Below are positions 46,826 to 59,300 of a DNA stretch of 64,000 bases, piece after piece. Positions within the stretch are counted from its first letter, which is position 1; each line of letters begins with the position of its first letter. The notes below the pieces were generated by a model. The model had not been told where the DNA came from. It worked only from the letters and a program-made list of their open reading frames with translations, and did not search any database. This DNA comes from Sipunculus nudus (lineage: Eukaryota > Annelida > Sipuncula > Golfingiida > Sipunculidae). The DNA lies in assembly GCA_026874595.1 (NCBI GenBank), contig CM049320.1, forward strand, positions 7,257,464 to 7,321,463. The letters are read 5' to 3'. Position numbers and translations under genes: made by a program.

Positions 46826-47181
46826 ACTTTCAGAGTAATTGGCTTGAATGTTAGAGGACTTGGTAACCAACAGAAAAGAAGATCAGTATTTAGATGGGCT
46901 AAAGTGAATAACTCTGATGTACTTTTTTTACAAGAAACACATAGCACCAAACAAAAAGAGAGCCTGTGGCAAAATGAATTGAATGGCAAAGCATATTTTA
47001 GTCATGAGAACTCATCCAGTAAAGGATGTGCAATACTTTTTAAAAGAAATTTAGAAATAGAAGATATAGAGGTACTCCACACATCAATAGATGGAAGAAT
47101 ATTAATATTAAAAGCTAAAATTAAACAAGTTGAGTATAAATTAATAAATATTGGAAATTATAGTGGGCTACAAATGAATTA
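46826..47181 (+). pseudogene. LINE ORF2, N-terminal part of the apurinic-type endonuclease
   Basis: Reads VIGLNVRGLGNQQKRRSVFR, then VLFLQETHST and a GCAILFKRN segment. The Asn of LNVRG and the Glu of QETH are conserved endonuclease active-site positions. After about 110 residues, LINIGNY passes directly into SGLQMN, sequence that normally lies after the reverse transcriptase active site. The rest of the endonuclease and the reverse transcriptase core are missing. A TAA stop lies at about 47179. Confidence 0.78.
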
Positions 47182-48728
47182 AGATAAGTGTGAAGGGATG
47201 TGGGTAGGAAGTAACAGAGAGAACAAAAGAAAACCCTTGGGAATTCTGTGGCCTAATAACCCTGTTAAATTTTTAGGAATTTATATTTCATATAATAAAA
47301 AGGCAGCAGATGAATTAAACTGTTACTCTAAATTAAAGGAGGCACAGCATACACTCAATACTTTGAAAGGAAGAAATCTGACTTTGAAAGGAAAAATTCA
47401 GATTGTTAAAACTTTTATTATTTCAAAGTTCCAGTATTTTATTTCAAATGAGACTGCTCCACCTGACTTTTGTAAAAAAACTTAATAAGTTAATATTTTC
47501 TTTCATTTGGAGTGGAGGAAAAGAGAGAATTAAAAGATCAAGATTAATGCAGGATTTAGAGAAAGGAGGGCTAAATGCCCCACATATTGAATCAATTATA
47601 TTAACTTCAAGAATATCATGGATTAAAAGATACATTTAATCAGACAATCAAATCTGGAAAGCATTTTTTAATTATTATCTTGAAATAGTATGTCCAAATA
47701 TAGAAATTTTATTGAATAGTAATATGGATCCAAATGAAATAAACAAATTAAAAATTCCTAGTTTTTATAAAGAAATACTGAGAAGTTATGTAATCCTGCG
47801 CACAAATTACTTTGAAGTGGTCCCTGTAAGACAACAAATAATATGGAATAATAAAATGTTAACATTATCTTCAGAACCTGTCTATTGGGAACGTTTTAAA
47901 GATGCAGGCATCATTACAGGATCAGATTTATTTCTAAATAATTCTATTGTTCCTTTCAAACAATGGACAAATAGAGGTATACCAGGAATAGATTTCTTGA
48001 AGTGGTATGCTCTTGTTTCCATGATAAGAAAAGAAAGTGTATGCAGGCAGGTTAACTCAGGAAATCCTCTAGACTTTTATATTTACATAGATAAATTTGT
48101 ACAGGTAATAGAGATCTCCAATAAGATAATATATTCTACTTTTAAAAATATGTTGTTAGAAAAAGGGCCCTATGTTCCAAAAGTGCATATATATTGTCCA
48201 GACTGTGATATTAATTTAGAAAGAATATATTCACTTCCTGTAAAAATTTGTATGGATGTCAGATCACAAGTATTTCAATATAAATTCCTGAACAATTGTT
48301 TGGTCAATAATTATTGGTTATGGAAATGGAAAATTAAAGATTCCAACCTATGTACATTTTGTGATAAGGAACCGGAGACTTTATTACATTTATTTTGGGA
48401 ATGTGATAAAGTAGCTGATCTCTGGTCAGGGTAAGAAGTATGGGGTCGGAAACAGAAGATCATATTTGATAAATGTTTATCAGTAATATTGTTTGGTGAT
48501 TTTGATGCTTCAGTGAGTAGTAATTTAATAATTTTGCTGGCTAAACAATTCATAAACATCTGCAGAAATAACAAAGAATATCCAACTTTACAGAAGTTAC
48601 AATTTTTTATTTGGAGATATGTAAAAGTTGAATATATTATTGCACAAAGAAATAATAAAGTAGATAATTTTAGAAATAAATGGCAACCATACATTCAAGA
48701 CAGAAATTTATTAGAATATATACTATAG
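47182..48728 (+). pseudogene. LINE ORF2, C-terminal region with zinc knuckle
   Basis: Begins DKCEGMWVGSNRENKRKP and VKFLGIYISY, the region just after the FxDD box of L1-like reverse transcriptases, and continues through KGKIQIVKTFIISKFQYF and FIWSGGKERIKR. The long C-terminal domain has a CTFCDKEPETLLHLFWEC knuckle (C-x2-C-x8-H-x4-C, about 48350-48403). Frames change near 47480 and stops occur at about 47637 and 48432. The last readable part ends at 48728 (RNKWQPYIQDRNLLEYIL). Confidence 0.8.
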
Positions 48729-49179
48729 TAGGACGTGCATGCATATACGAACATTTATATGTAGTATGTTTGTATGAAGATGTATGTATGTATATATATA
48801 TATATATAGAGTGTGATATATCTATATATATGTATATTGGTATATATATGTATATGCGAGTAGAGTTATACTTTTATGAACACTTTGAGGATGTTGGTTA
48901 AAGCAATTTATTCTGGAAGTTGGCATAATATGTATTTTAGGGCAGGTCATGTTTAGGAGTCACACATGAGCAATCCATTATTTGTATTTATTTAGTGGAA
49001 TTGGTTTATCTATTACAGGGGTGGGATGGGGGTTAAAATGACTAATTTGAAGGTCAACAGAATTTTGGTAATGGAGTTGTATTGCATAAGGTACTTTGTT
49101 TTCCAATGAGCGTTTGTATATTTTCTGTAATGTACCATTGCAGTATGAACATATATTATTGATTAAAAAAAAAAAAAAA
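48729..49179 (+). other. LINE 3' untranslated region and A tail
   Basis: Contains TA-rich microsatellite DNA (48790-48860), then sequence ending in a 15-A run at 49165-49179 that abuts the truncated FucT copy of unit C. Confidence 0.65.
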
Positions 49180-49183
49180 TCTA

Positions 49184-49935
49184 TAAATGAACGATAGGGG
49201 AGATTTTTCATAAACTCCAAGGACCACGGGCACTATGTTCAGATTTAGAATTTCCCACAACTGTTCAGTGGCATATACCTTTCTCAAACGAAAGGTGAAA
49301 TTTGTATTTTGCATTCAGCAGAGAACAACATCGGGTTTCATTTTTACAGCATACTTGCCACATTTTCCGTATATATTCACCTGTACATGTTTGGTCAGCT
49401 CCGCGGCGTATTCCTCAAGATGGCTACTTGTAACACTGTTATCGTACCAGGCGACAAGATGTGTCTTCCCCCTTGAATAATCAATCAAGCTTTGTTCAGT
49501 AACACCATGTAATAACACCAGGACACCATGTTAACGGAGCAATTTATATTTTTTTCTATGATTTGAAAATGGAGCATCCACTGAACTATTCCACAAGGGT
49601 ATTGTGTGCTCTGCTGTGAAAAAAAATGAACATGAGACGAGTCATTAGATCACCCATTATGTGCTTTACCATGCTAAATGCAATAATTTAGTCAGAGTAA
49701 TTAATAGACCGAGAGCTGAAGCATACACTATATCAAATTTATTAGGCCGCTTGTGGATGCGATGAGCCAAACATATCGCCTTATTTAGCCGGTAGGTTTA
49801 ATGCTGCTTTTATCGCCTAACCATTACATAACATAAAGCCAGCCGATTTCCATGATAAGCTGCAGAATTATCAGCTCCTAACTCATACAATTATAACGGC
49901 GGAAGGCTTCTTGTCCAAACCCGAAATCAAATATT
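49184..49935 (-). pseudogene. Alpha-1,3-fucosyltransferase fragment (second paralogue type, unit C)
   Basis: Only part remains: SLIDYSRGKTHLVAWYDNS to NIYGKCGKYAVKMKPD (49500-49315) and a short MEFMKNLPYRSFID end (49220-49184). The C-terminal catalytic part is cut off at 49180 by the LINE A tail. Upstream, 49505 carries a deletion relative to unit A, and the stem piece FGQEAFRRYNC lies at about 49880-49925 before another deletion. Confidence 0.8.
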
Positions 49936-51799
49936 TTGTAAATTTTAGAAAACGTCTTGATAGTGTAAGAAAACCAATATTTAACATTGTATCTATTGTT
50001 ACAGCCCTTCTTTTGTTAGGTTGTAATAGTCTGTGTGCAACTGCAAATTACTCATATCAGTAATATTCTATTAGAGATACAAACATGTTTGGTTTAGGCT
50101 GCCCATATGTTTTAAATCATAGCTGTGTAAAATATTCTGCTAAAGATTATAATTATTGAGATGATGAAGTCGATTTCACTCTCAAAGTGCTCTTTGTCCG
50201 TTTATTCACATGGTGGTATTTTGTACAAAGAAGTTTTCAGAGCCACTGATTTAGCTGCCTTAAATATTCATGGTTTACTATTTTTACAGAGTATGTGTAA
50301 AAATATAAACATGTTCCTGCTGTATGGGTAATTTACAATCTAAGAAGTAGACACACCTCAATAAGCTGTAACATAATGAAACATCTGGTTGAGAAGTATG
50401 CATCTCAGGTCGTCAAATACTTCTTACTTCTCTGAATTGCAGGTAGCCTTTGGGATTGTACTTATTTAATATTAACTTTTACCGGACAAAGTTATAACGT
50501 TGAGGACAATCTTGCTCTTTTAGTATTCGTAATTAATATATATGATTACTGATCCAGTTTGCAGTGATGGGTAGATTGAGATTACTGAATTTCCTTAAAA
50601 TTGTTTCACCATACAAAAATTTAAGAGCTCCATGTTAATATGCTTCTACATTCCAACAAATTTTTCCTGCATATCTGAAACCCGACCTGTGTTCCCTAAT
50701 TATAAGGCAAGGTGTGGCTATGGCCATTTGGAAGCCGGGTAATACACTGATAGCTAGGCCGATAGCATAAACAGTATCTTAATAGTAGTAGGCCTATGAC
50801 ATATACATATATATATATTCTAATTGATGACGCTCATACGAGACATTTGTCGCAAATTTCCTCCGTGGCCAAGCCTCGGATATGCACGTTCCTGGGGAAT
50901 TACTCTTTCGGGGATTATGGAATTGTGTCCTAAGTGGGCCAGTTCCCTTATTGCCTCCTTAATCCTGAGATATTTCACTTGAATATTCAAGGGACGATTC
51001 AATCTACAACAGATCATTCAATATATTTGTAGAACACTGTTAACCACTAGGGCTAGAGTAATACACCAAAGCTCCCATACCATTACTAAAAATTCCCCTT
51101 AAGTTATTTGAAAGACTTAACTAAATTCCAATATACTTGCACGTGTATCTCTTTTTCACAATTTGTTCTCTCTACAGGAACCTGATCAGTCTGGAATAAT
51201 TTGGATACAAGTCTTTTACCGGTCATAGATTAAAAAATGACAAATACGGTCAATTGTTGCTTTGATATTGCTTAACACTAATGAAACCAAATTTTGCAAT
51301 AGCATCTTGCATAATGGCTAGAGCCAACCAAGGCTCGGGTTATGGATTCCCAAAGATGTTGTTCCATGTCGACACACATGCAGAAAAACCGGCACATCCA
51401 ACCACAAACACGAGTATTATTCTCTATGTATAATGGAGGATACTTGTACCTGCGTAGACTGAAAAGATAGGACAGATACTCACTATTTAGGTAATGCCAG
51501 TTCTCGACTTGAAGTAATGGGAACGTTGCCAATTGTGTCCTAAGGGGCCATTTTCCAAATTGTTTTATTTTTGCGAAAGATATATCACAGCGCCACAATT
51601 ATCAATCCGTTCCCCTACGTGTAGGTGTAGACCACTACCAGCAGAAGATCGAGAAATAGCTAGTAATCACATTGTCAATAGATGCCAGTTGACCGATTAT
51701 TATTTTATTGCATTTCAGTGAAATGTCTGATACTTGTACAGCATTCAACTCCTCCTCTCTTGTGTAAGACTACACTGACTTTCTATGATTTTCTACAGT
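49936..51799. other. Non-coding stretch, copy of 5428-7450
   Basis: No gene recognised; near-identical to unit A apart from the 152-bp deletion at 51781. The left part (49938-50170) is the conserved FucT upstream block without its GCTGATCA motifs, which fall in the deleted piece. Confidence 0.7.
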
Positions 51800-52200
51800 T
51801 AGGCTTGGTGGTGTACCGGTCATACGATCGCGCGGTTTAATTGTTAATGAATGCTATTTTATTTGAGTAAAAAAAACCCTGCACCATGAACAACGCCTAC
51901 ACCCATTATCTTGATGTGCCTTTAAAGGACCATGTTCCTGGTAAAGGTTTCGAGTTGTCCTGTCCTCAGACGACAGTACCTGTTTAAAAAGTAGCTTTTA
52001 GTCATTGATACACAGGCAATCTTTCTGTGGAAGGCTTTTTTTGGTTGTTATTTTCTTGGTGGTGAAAAATGAATGTTTATTGAAGCGTTGCATGCATGAG
52101 TAAACATTATCATGCATTTTGTTTTGTTGTCGAAGTTTGTGATCAGCCAGATAAACAGATCATTCAAGCTGGTCGTCAAGTAAGTTTACAACATTGATGT
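51800..52200 (-). pseudogene. Relic of a fucosyltransferase N-terminus, copy C
   Basis: Copy of the relic at 7330-7860, with small indels in the A run (seven A here against ten) and a nearby change. It no longer encodes even the short anchor-like frame seen in copy A. Confidence 0.35.
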
Positions 52201-54176
52201 TAATGTAACAACTAATGGTGAAACATTCTTTCAGAATGATATAAAGGGATAATTGCTATTAATGAGCAGCATTCTCTGTTGATGGTAAAATTGATGGACA
52301 GATAAACAGTGATAAACGAAATATGAATATTGATCACTGCAAAATGTATTATACGAGGTTGTAAAATGAGTGATTTTGCAGCATTGAAGTTGCCGACCAA
52401 GAGCTACAAGTAGACACAGATAAGGACAAGACTTGCAATATATATGGACCAGGACAAGTATTGCTGATTGGCTTTAATATGTAGGAAATAATGAATATTT
52501 TATGAATATATAATTAAACCTGAGCAAGATATTGCCTGTAATCTAAATATAAGGAGCGTCAGGATTTGTCTGACATCTTAAAGAAATGTTAAGAAAGTGA
52601 TTGAGAAATATTGTATATTTTTTATGCTATAAACAATTATTTTCAAAAATACCATTCCATACATACATTTTCTCGTGTTTCGTCAACTAAAATATTCTGC
52701 TGAGTGATGTATTAAGGCTATCAGCCTGCTTGAGCCTACCTGGATCCAAAGGTATCGCCGAACACAGCTAGTGAGTTGTACGCTGCTACTGTCGCCTGTG
52801 TTCCTGTCCAAGCTAATGAATGTTGTATCTAACATTAAAAGCTAAGGACAGATGTTAATGACTGCGCTTGAATACCACATGCAGTTTTGGAGTCAGATTT
52901 AAGAATGTATAAAAAAAACTCAAACTGAAATTTCTACTAAAATGACAAACCATTTACTTTCATTGATGTGTTTCCATTAAAACAATTAATTTTTAAAGTA
53001 TATGTAAAGTACATTTCGCATGCAAATCATATAAAAATAGTTTTAAAGTTTACACATAATGAATCATAGGGTCTTGAAGGTCTTTAATTGCAAATTTCTG
53101 GAATTTCAGCCTTCGAATTCAAATGCATAGGAATATTTTGATACTAATTTCGTTGAAAAACTAGCAAGTCTCCTTTGATGCAGCATGATTATCACCTGTG
53201 CCTTTGATAAAACATTAATTTCAGTTGAATTTTACAAGTATCACTATATACCAATCAAGGTACTCTTCAACATTCATATGATTAAATGATATATCAAAAT
53301 ATGAACTGAATTAAGCATAATAACATTATAATATGTGACACACACACATGTTTATTTATATACACACTGTACAAACACTATGAACAGCAAATAAATATAT
53401 ATGTGGCTGTTCCATTTATTATTGTCATATTTCTAGTGAACATCAATAATTTCATAAATTATGCTTTTGTTAGTCTTTAACCTTTTTGACCTATCAACAA
53501 ATGACTTAAACTTATTATATATTGCTCTGTCTGCCTCAGGTTTTAAGTGTATGTCTTTATATAACAGTATTTAAAAAAAAATTTAGCTGGAATGCTCGTT
53601 TTCCTCTTTATTCGACGATATTTGACTTATGTAGGATGACTGGTTATCAAACTTTGATAGATACGGTAACATTTACCTATCATATATATGGATCTGATTT
53701 TTGTTAGATTCCTAATTAAGACTGACAGATTATCCAGTGCGAAGGCATTCCTCCTTGAAAAGTTAAAAGTCTATGAAAATTTACGTTGGTAATAAGGATG
53801 AGCTGCAACTCGTTTACAGCAGGAAACCAGTCATTGGCTTCTTTTTTCAAGATAACAATGGCTCAGGATATATTTTTAAAATGAATCGAAAGGTACACAT
53901 TACCCGTTGTCTCCAAATTTACGTTCTTGTCACATGTATAAATATGTTTACATTTGCAATGTAATGTTTTATATTAGGACGTGCGACTAGTACCTCATTT
54001 AACTGACAATTACCAATATCCATAAAACATAAATTTGGCTGCGTAATGGTAGCAAGCCACGTCAGGATGCTGTTTAGCATTGTATAATAATGCAGCTAAA
54101 CATTGTAACATTCCAGCTTAAACCCGATACAACCTATACCCACCTGAAAGAAAGTCAACCTGAAGGAGTTTTCTTA
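52201..54176. other. Non-coding stretch, copy of 7861-9818
   Basis: No gene recognised. Scattered single-base differences from copy A. Confidence 0.7.
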
Positions 54177-55355
54177 TCAAAGATAATCGAGCTTTGCGTG
54201 TCCCTCATAATACACTTCTGCTGGGGTACAATCCTTTTCATTCCAAAATTGGTCTATGTTTTCATAGACTTTATGAAAGTTTTCATGGGTGTGTAGAAAT
54301 TCACATAAGTCACAAATACCTGTTCCCTTTATTTGCACATCATAATATTGTTTCCATTCAAAATATTGATTGTATAATGTAGTATTGGAATCAAGAAGTT
54401 TTAGGTATGCGGCTAGCTCAGACGGGGATTTAAAATCTGTAATATCGATGAATGAATGATTTGGAAGATATTTCTTGTAATCATAACCGCCCAGGACGAC
54501 GGGCACCACATTCAGCTTAAGAATTCTCCAGAGTTTCTCTGATGCGTAATCTTTACAAATACCGTTCTCAAATGAAAGGTAAAATTTGTATCTGGCGTTC
54601 AGCATGGAATGGCAGAGGATTCTATCATCACAGGACAGCGTGCCACACCTTCCGTATATATCTACGTCTATATGCTTCGCAAGTTCCTCGACGTATTTCT
54701 CTCGGTGACTCTTTGTAACACAATGGCTTACAAACCATGCGACAAGTTTAGTTTTGCCTTTTGAATTATCAACCAATTTCCTTTCAGGAACATTCCCTTT
54801 TAGCTTTCTCAATGACCCGTAAGGAATATAAATATCAGAATCATGACTGTATGTCTGTGTTAGGTTAAATATCCCATTGTACTGCGTTAACGGACCGGGG
54901 GTTCTCAAGGGGGACTCCTTGATATAAAACACTAATAACTGGTTCGATTGACGGAATTTTGGGATCTCCTCAACAGATTTTATATTGAACATGCTAACTA
55001 TCACTGCATTGCTGCGGTTTATTTGTGAACGATCATTTGTTGTTTCACAGTCCCTGAACTTACAATTATTACGGCGGAAGGCTTCTTGTCCAAATCCGAA
55101 ACCAAATGATTTGTCCTTGTAGTAAGCTGTCCAGAACAATATTTTCTTTATTCCTTTCTTACCTTTGAGCCCAGTCGTAGGGTTATTTAAAAGTTTATGC
55201 TCTGAGATAGTTGATCCCTTGTCTGGCAAGTTACGCCATGTCATTGTACCCCAAGACAGTGGTTTAGGCAGACAACCGGTCGAATTGAAATACAAACACA
55301 CTGCACAAAACAGTATGCCAACACATATTAGCAGCATGTACCTTTTATTGGCCAT
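54177..55355 (-). CDS. Alpha-1,3-fucosyltransferase, family GT10 (intact, copy C)
   Basis: Second intact 392-residue gene, with the same start, anchor, GT10 motif, CDLC pair and glycosylation sites as the copy at 9819-10997. Comparing the two reading frames line by line, I find four base differences, each changing the protein: Tyr3 to Asn, Tyr16 to Phe (in the anchor), Pro41 to Arg (stem) and Asp188 to Asn, just before the catalytic core (A to C direction). The catalytic motifs are identical, so it should transfer fucose from GDP-fucose in the Golgi as well. Upstream it has the same conserved block (55490-55703) and then the LTR of the Gmr1-like element. Confidence 0.9.
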   Translation of the reverse strand: MANKRYMLLICVGILFCAVCLYFNSTGCLPKPLSWGTMTWRNLPDKGSTISEHKLLNNPTTGLKGKKGIKKILFWTAYYKDKSFGFGFGQEAFRRNNCKFRDCETTNDRSQINRSNAVIVSMFNIKSVEEIPKFRQSNQLLVFYIKESPLRTPGPLTQYNGIFNLTQTYSHDSDIYIPYGSLRKLKGNVPERKLVDNSKGKTKLVAWFVSHCVTKSHREKYVEELAKHIDVDIYGRCGTLSCDDRILCHSMLNARYKFYLSFENGICKDYASEKLWRILKLNVVPVVLGGYDYKKYLPNHSFIDITDFKSPSELAAYLKLLDSNTTLYNQYFEWKQYYDVQIKGTGICDLCEFLHTHENFHKVYENIDQFWNEKDCTPAEVYYEGHAKLDYL

Positions 55356-55489
55356 TTTCCTGTATTTAAGTGGGCCTTGTCCTGTTTTAGAATATCGTGT
55401 TTCAAACGACCTGACCTGTTGTAAAGGCACAGACAGTTTTGTTGCGAAACACTTTGTAACGTTATTTTCCAAATGCTGAGATATAAATA

Positions 55490-55703
55490 TTTGCTGAAGC
55501 GTCGCATGCTTGTTAACCCATCAGGCAGATGCTGATCATTCAAGCTGATCATGATGCAAACTATAGATTAGTTCATGACAGTGGAATAAAAACAGTTGTT
55601 AACATTGTATCTTTTGTTACAGACCTTCCTTTGTTAGGTTGTGATAACTTCAGTGATAGGTTTGATCAACGTTGCACAACTGCATATAAATATTACAGGT
55701 ATC
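55490..55703. promoter_or_regulatory. Conserved upstream block of the intact fucosyltransferase (copy C)
   Basis: Equivalent to 11135-11345, with the paired GCTGATCA motifs. One base differs near the GCATGCTTG motif (GTTAACC here, GGTAACC in copy A). Confidence 0.45.
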
Positions 55704-55754
55704 TGTTTTATTGTTCGCAGGAGTTTTACATGTGTCTGTTGACATTCTGATTCT

Positions 55755-56362
55755 TGTAACGCAGGCCTAATTCGTTGCTTTGCGAACCTCGCTTGTTTGG
55801 GCGCTTGCTTGCGTGTGGGGTCTGAAGCGTAGAGACACAGCATAGAGACACAGCGTTCTTTCGTTTTGCTCTAGATGATTCCGGTCTGTTCATGTCCGTC
55901 TGTATTGTTCTTTGTAGTTTTCCATTTCTAGAATTTTCGGGTCAGAAGCTATAAATAGGGCCTGAGCTCAGAAAGGAAAGGAAAATACCAGCGAGTAATA
56001 AGAGTGTTACCTCGTTAGTTTTGGGACCTTTTCCGATAATTGCATTGGTTTCAGATATTCAAAGGATTTATTACAGATTTAATACGGACTGTCTCCAGTT
56101 GCCTTTGGATTATTACTATTTACATGGATTATTGGTGTTAAAGAACTCTGGTTGAGCTGTGACAGTGGTTGTATCCAAAAATCAAAGCCCAGGATCCGGA
56201 CATTCTGGTACTGTACATTGTATTGTTATATTGTGTAATTGTATTGACATAGTTTATTGTAATGTTAGGATTGTTCCAAGAATAAATTATAATTATTTGT
56301 TAACAAAAAAACACAGACTTCTTTATTAATCCCCTAGACATTTCACGCTGTCAAGTGTTACA
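55755..56362 (+). repeat. 5' LTR (608 bp) of the Gmr1-like element, copy C
   Basis: Same length, terminal TGTAAC/GTTACA, TATA box (55950-55958) and AATAAA (56281-56286) as the LTR at 11397-12004. Confidence 0.88.
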
Positions 56363-59300
56363 GGATGATTTTTATACCCGTACCAACCCCGACCTGCACA
56401 CATTGTTTACAAGATTTATCTCAGTGTTTTTTTTTCATTGTTTTAACATCTTAACATGGCAGATTTTAAACCTGAGGCATTTGTTGAAGATCCCGACCCT
56501 GATCAACGTGAACAGTTGACAACAAATTAGTTGTTGCGTTTGTGACAACACTAAGTGCTTAGTGTGAAAAAAGTTCTGACAAGGCCTGGTATCATTGCTA
56601 AAATCATGCAAGCTCTATTGAGCAAAGGTCTAATTGAAGAGAGTTAAGTAGAAATATAAAAAAATGACAGCCTTGCTATGCAGTTGGAATTAAAAAAAGT
56701 TAGATATGCAACATGAGCTGGCATTAAAACAGAAAGGGAAGAACGAGAGAGAGAAAAAGAAAAAGAAATTGAGTTAAAACAACTGGAATAAAAAAGAGTT
56801 TAATTAGAACATGGCCTACATGCTGCCCTAACTCACAGTTTTTATGTTACTGAACACATTAGATTTGTCCCGTCTTTTCAAGAAAAAGAGGTTGATAAAT
56901 ATTTCTTACACTTTGAGAAGGTACCTGAAAATTTAAAATGGCCTAAGGAAAGTTGCACTCTGCTATAACAAAGTGTATTTACTGGCAAGGAGAAATTTAT
57001 ACAGAGCTTTCAGTAGAACCCGCTGCTAACTCTGGCCAGGTTAAACGGTTAATCCCAAAAGGTTAAGAAATTCAGAAATTTGGAAAAGCGCAAAGATCAG
57101 ACCTATTTAGAATTTGCTATGACTAAATAGCAGTTTTTTTTATCGCTGAAAGATTATGTAATGAAAGATTATGCAGTTTGCGCCAGTTGATTTTTGCTGA
57201 AAGAATTTAAGCGCTGCATTAACGCAGATGTTAAAACTTTCTTGATGAGAAAAGTCTTGAAACACTTGACGTTGCTGCTCAAAGAACAATACACACGCAC
57301 ATGAACAGACTGGAATCATCTAGAACAAAAAAAAAAAGAACGCTGTGTCTCTACCCCTATTAGAATTTTGGGGGACACAGGTTCAGGCCAAATTCTCATG
57401 TAAGCAAACGCTTTGTCATTTTCTAATAGGTCTTTTACTGGTGCACATGCACTTGTTAATGGTGTGTTTTCAGACAGGTACCCTTCAGTTCCGCTTTACA
57501 GTGTACATTTAAATTCAGATTTTATTTCCAGGAATGTTATGTGGGCATAAGAGCTACTTTACCCTGAGGGATTCCTAAGGGAATTCAGTTTTTACTAGGC
57601 AATGATGTTGCAGGTGACAAGTACAGCATGTGCCAATAGTGAGAGAAAGGCCGTCACTTGATCAGGACATTGATCCTGAAATTCAGGAAATTCCTGGTTT
57701 TTTTATCCTTTATGTGCTGTGACTAGATCTATGGCCATGAAAAACACACGTGAGGATAATCGTCCAGATAATAACACTCCGGGAGTCACTAGTGCGTTGT
57801 GTAACGACTCACGCGTACAGGATGCAGCATTTTCAAGGTCGGAATTTATCGCGGAATAGCATATGGACCCTGATATTTCAAGTTTGTTTCCCAGGGCAGT
57901 GTATAAAGATGAACTGTCACAAAACCCAGTTTGTTTCTATGTTAAAAATGGAGTGCTTATGCGTAAATGGCGACCACCTCATGTATGCGCTGATTAGGAG
58001 TGGGCCATCAAACATCAAATGGTAGTGCCCAAAAGTTTTCGCAATAAATTCTAAGCATGGCACATGAGGCTCCTTTGTCTGTCCTTTCAGGTATAAATAA
58101 AATTTATCAAAAAGTAAGTACACACTTCTATTGGCCGCACCGCAGGACAGATATTGTACAATACTGTAAATCATGCCATACAAGGTCAATCAGAATCCTC
58201 CTAAAGCCCTACTTAGGTCTATTTCTGCTTTAGAGAACCATTTAGTAGGATTATTGTTGATTATGTTGGACCACTTCCCAAAATAAAATCTGGACATGAA
58301 TGCATGCTGACAATTATGTGCGCATCTATCAGGTTCCCTTTAGGCAATAACATTGCGCAAAATTAATGCCAAAGGGTTGTCAAGGCTCTGACTAAGCTTT
58401 TTACACTTTTGGAATTAACTAAATCCCTCCAGTCTGGCCAAGTGTTTAATTTTATGCCTGGCTTATTTCAGTAAGTTATGTTTGAGCTAAGAATAAAACA
58501 GTTCAGCTCTTCACAAAAGCATCCTGAAAGTCAGGGCGTCCTCGAGCGTTTTCATCAGACATTAGAAAACATTGTTATGACACACAGAAAGATTAGGATG
58601 AAGGAATCCACCTATTGCTGTTTTCTGTTAAGGATCCTTTCAAAAGTCCTTGGGATTCAGTCCCCTTGAAGTAGTTTTCGGACACTCCGCTCGAGGTCCA
58701 TTAAAACTGCTTAAAGAAAAATTCTTGTGTAAAAATCCTGATCTCTTAGTTTATTGCGTATGTATCAGACTTTCGCACTAAACTACACAATGCTTGTGAA
58801 ATTGCAAAGTCTAATCTATCTGCACAAAGTAAAAATGAAAACACAGTATGACAAGCACACTGTAAGTAGGACGTTTGAGCTTGGTGGAAAGGTCCTTGCC
58901 TTACTAACCATCCATGGCAGACCTCTGCAAGCTAGGTATTTTGGTCCTAACATTGTTGACAAGAAAGTCAGTGATTTGTTTAACAACTGTGCTATATTAA
59001 CATGTTGAAAACATATTATGACAGAAATAGCACATCAGATGTTGTACATAATGTTACTGTTGTTAATTGTGTAAAAACCGACCCTGACCCTGTTAAAGTG
59101 GATACTGATTGTAAGTGTGATGTAGACATTCAGTGTGGAACATTTCCACTGAAAAACTAAGACGTGCTTAACAACCTGGATGCCAAACTGTCACATCTTA
59201 CCGCACAAAAACAACAAGACCTCAAGAACCTGTTGCAGAATTATGAACATTTGTTTTGTGACATTTCAACGCGAACTAACATATTGTGCCATGATGTCGG

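Larger units (their letters stand above)
43197..49179 (+). mobile_element. L1-like LINE, internally rearranged
   Basis: An ORF1 with coiled coil, a partial ORF2 with endonuclease start and RT C-terminal region plus zinc knuckle, a 3' untranslated part and a 15-base A tail (49165-49179) lie in LINE order. The ends abut unit B (43196) and unit C (49180). The flanks are not contiguous in unit A and I see no target-site duplication. Confidence 0.85.

Noticed and set aside
47198-48434. Host gene encoding a zinc protein
   Set aside because: Sequence and the C-x2-C-x8-H-x4-C knuckle fit the LINE ORF2 C-terminus.
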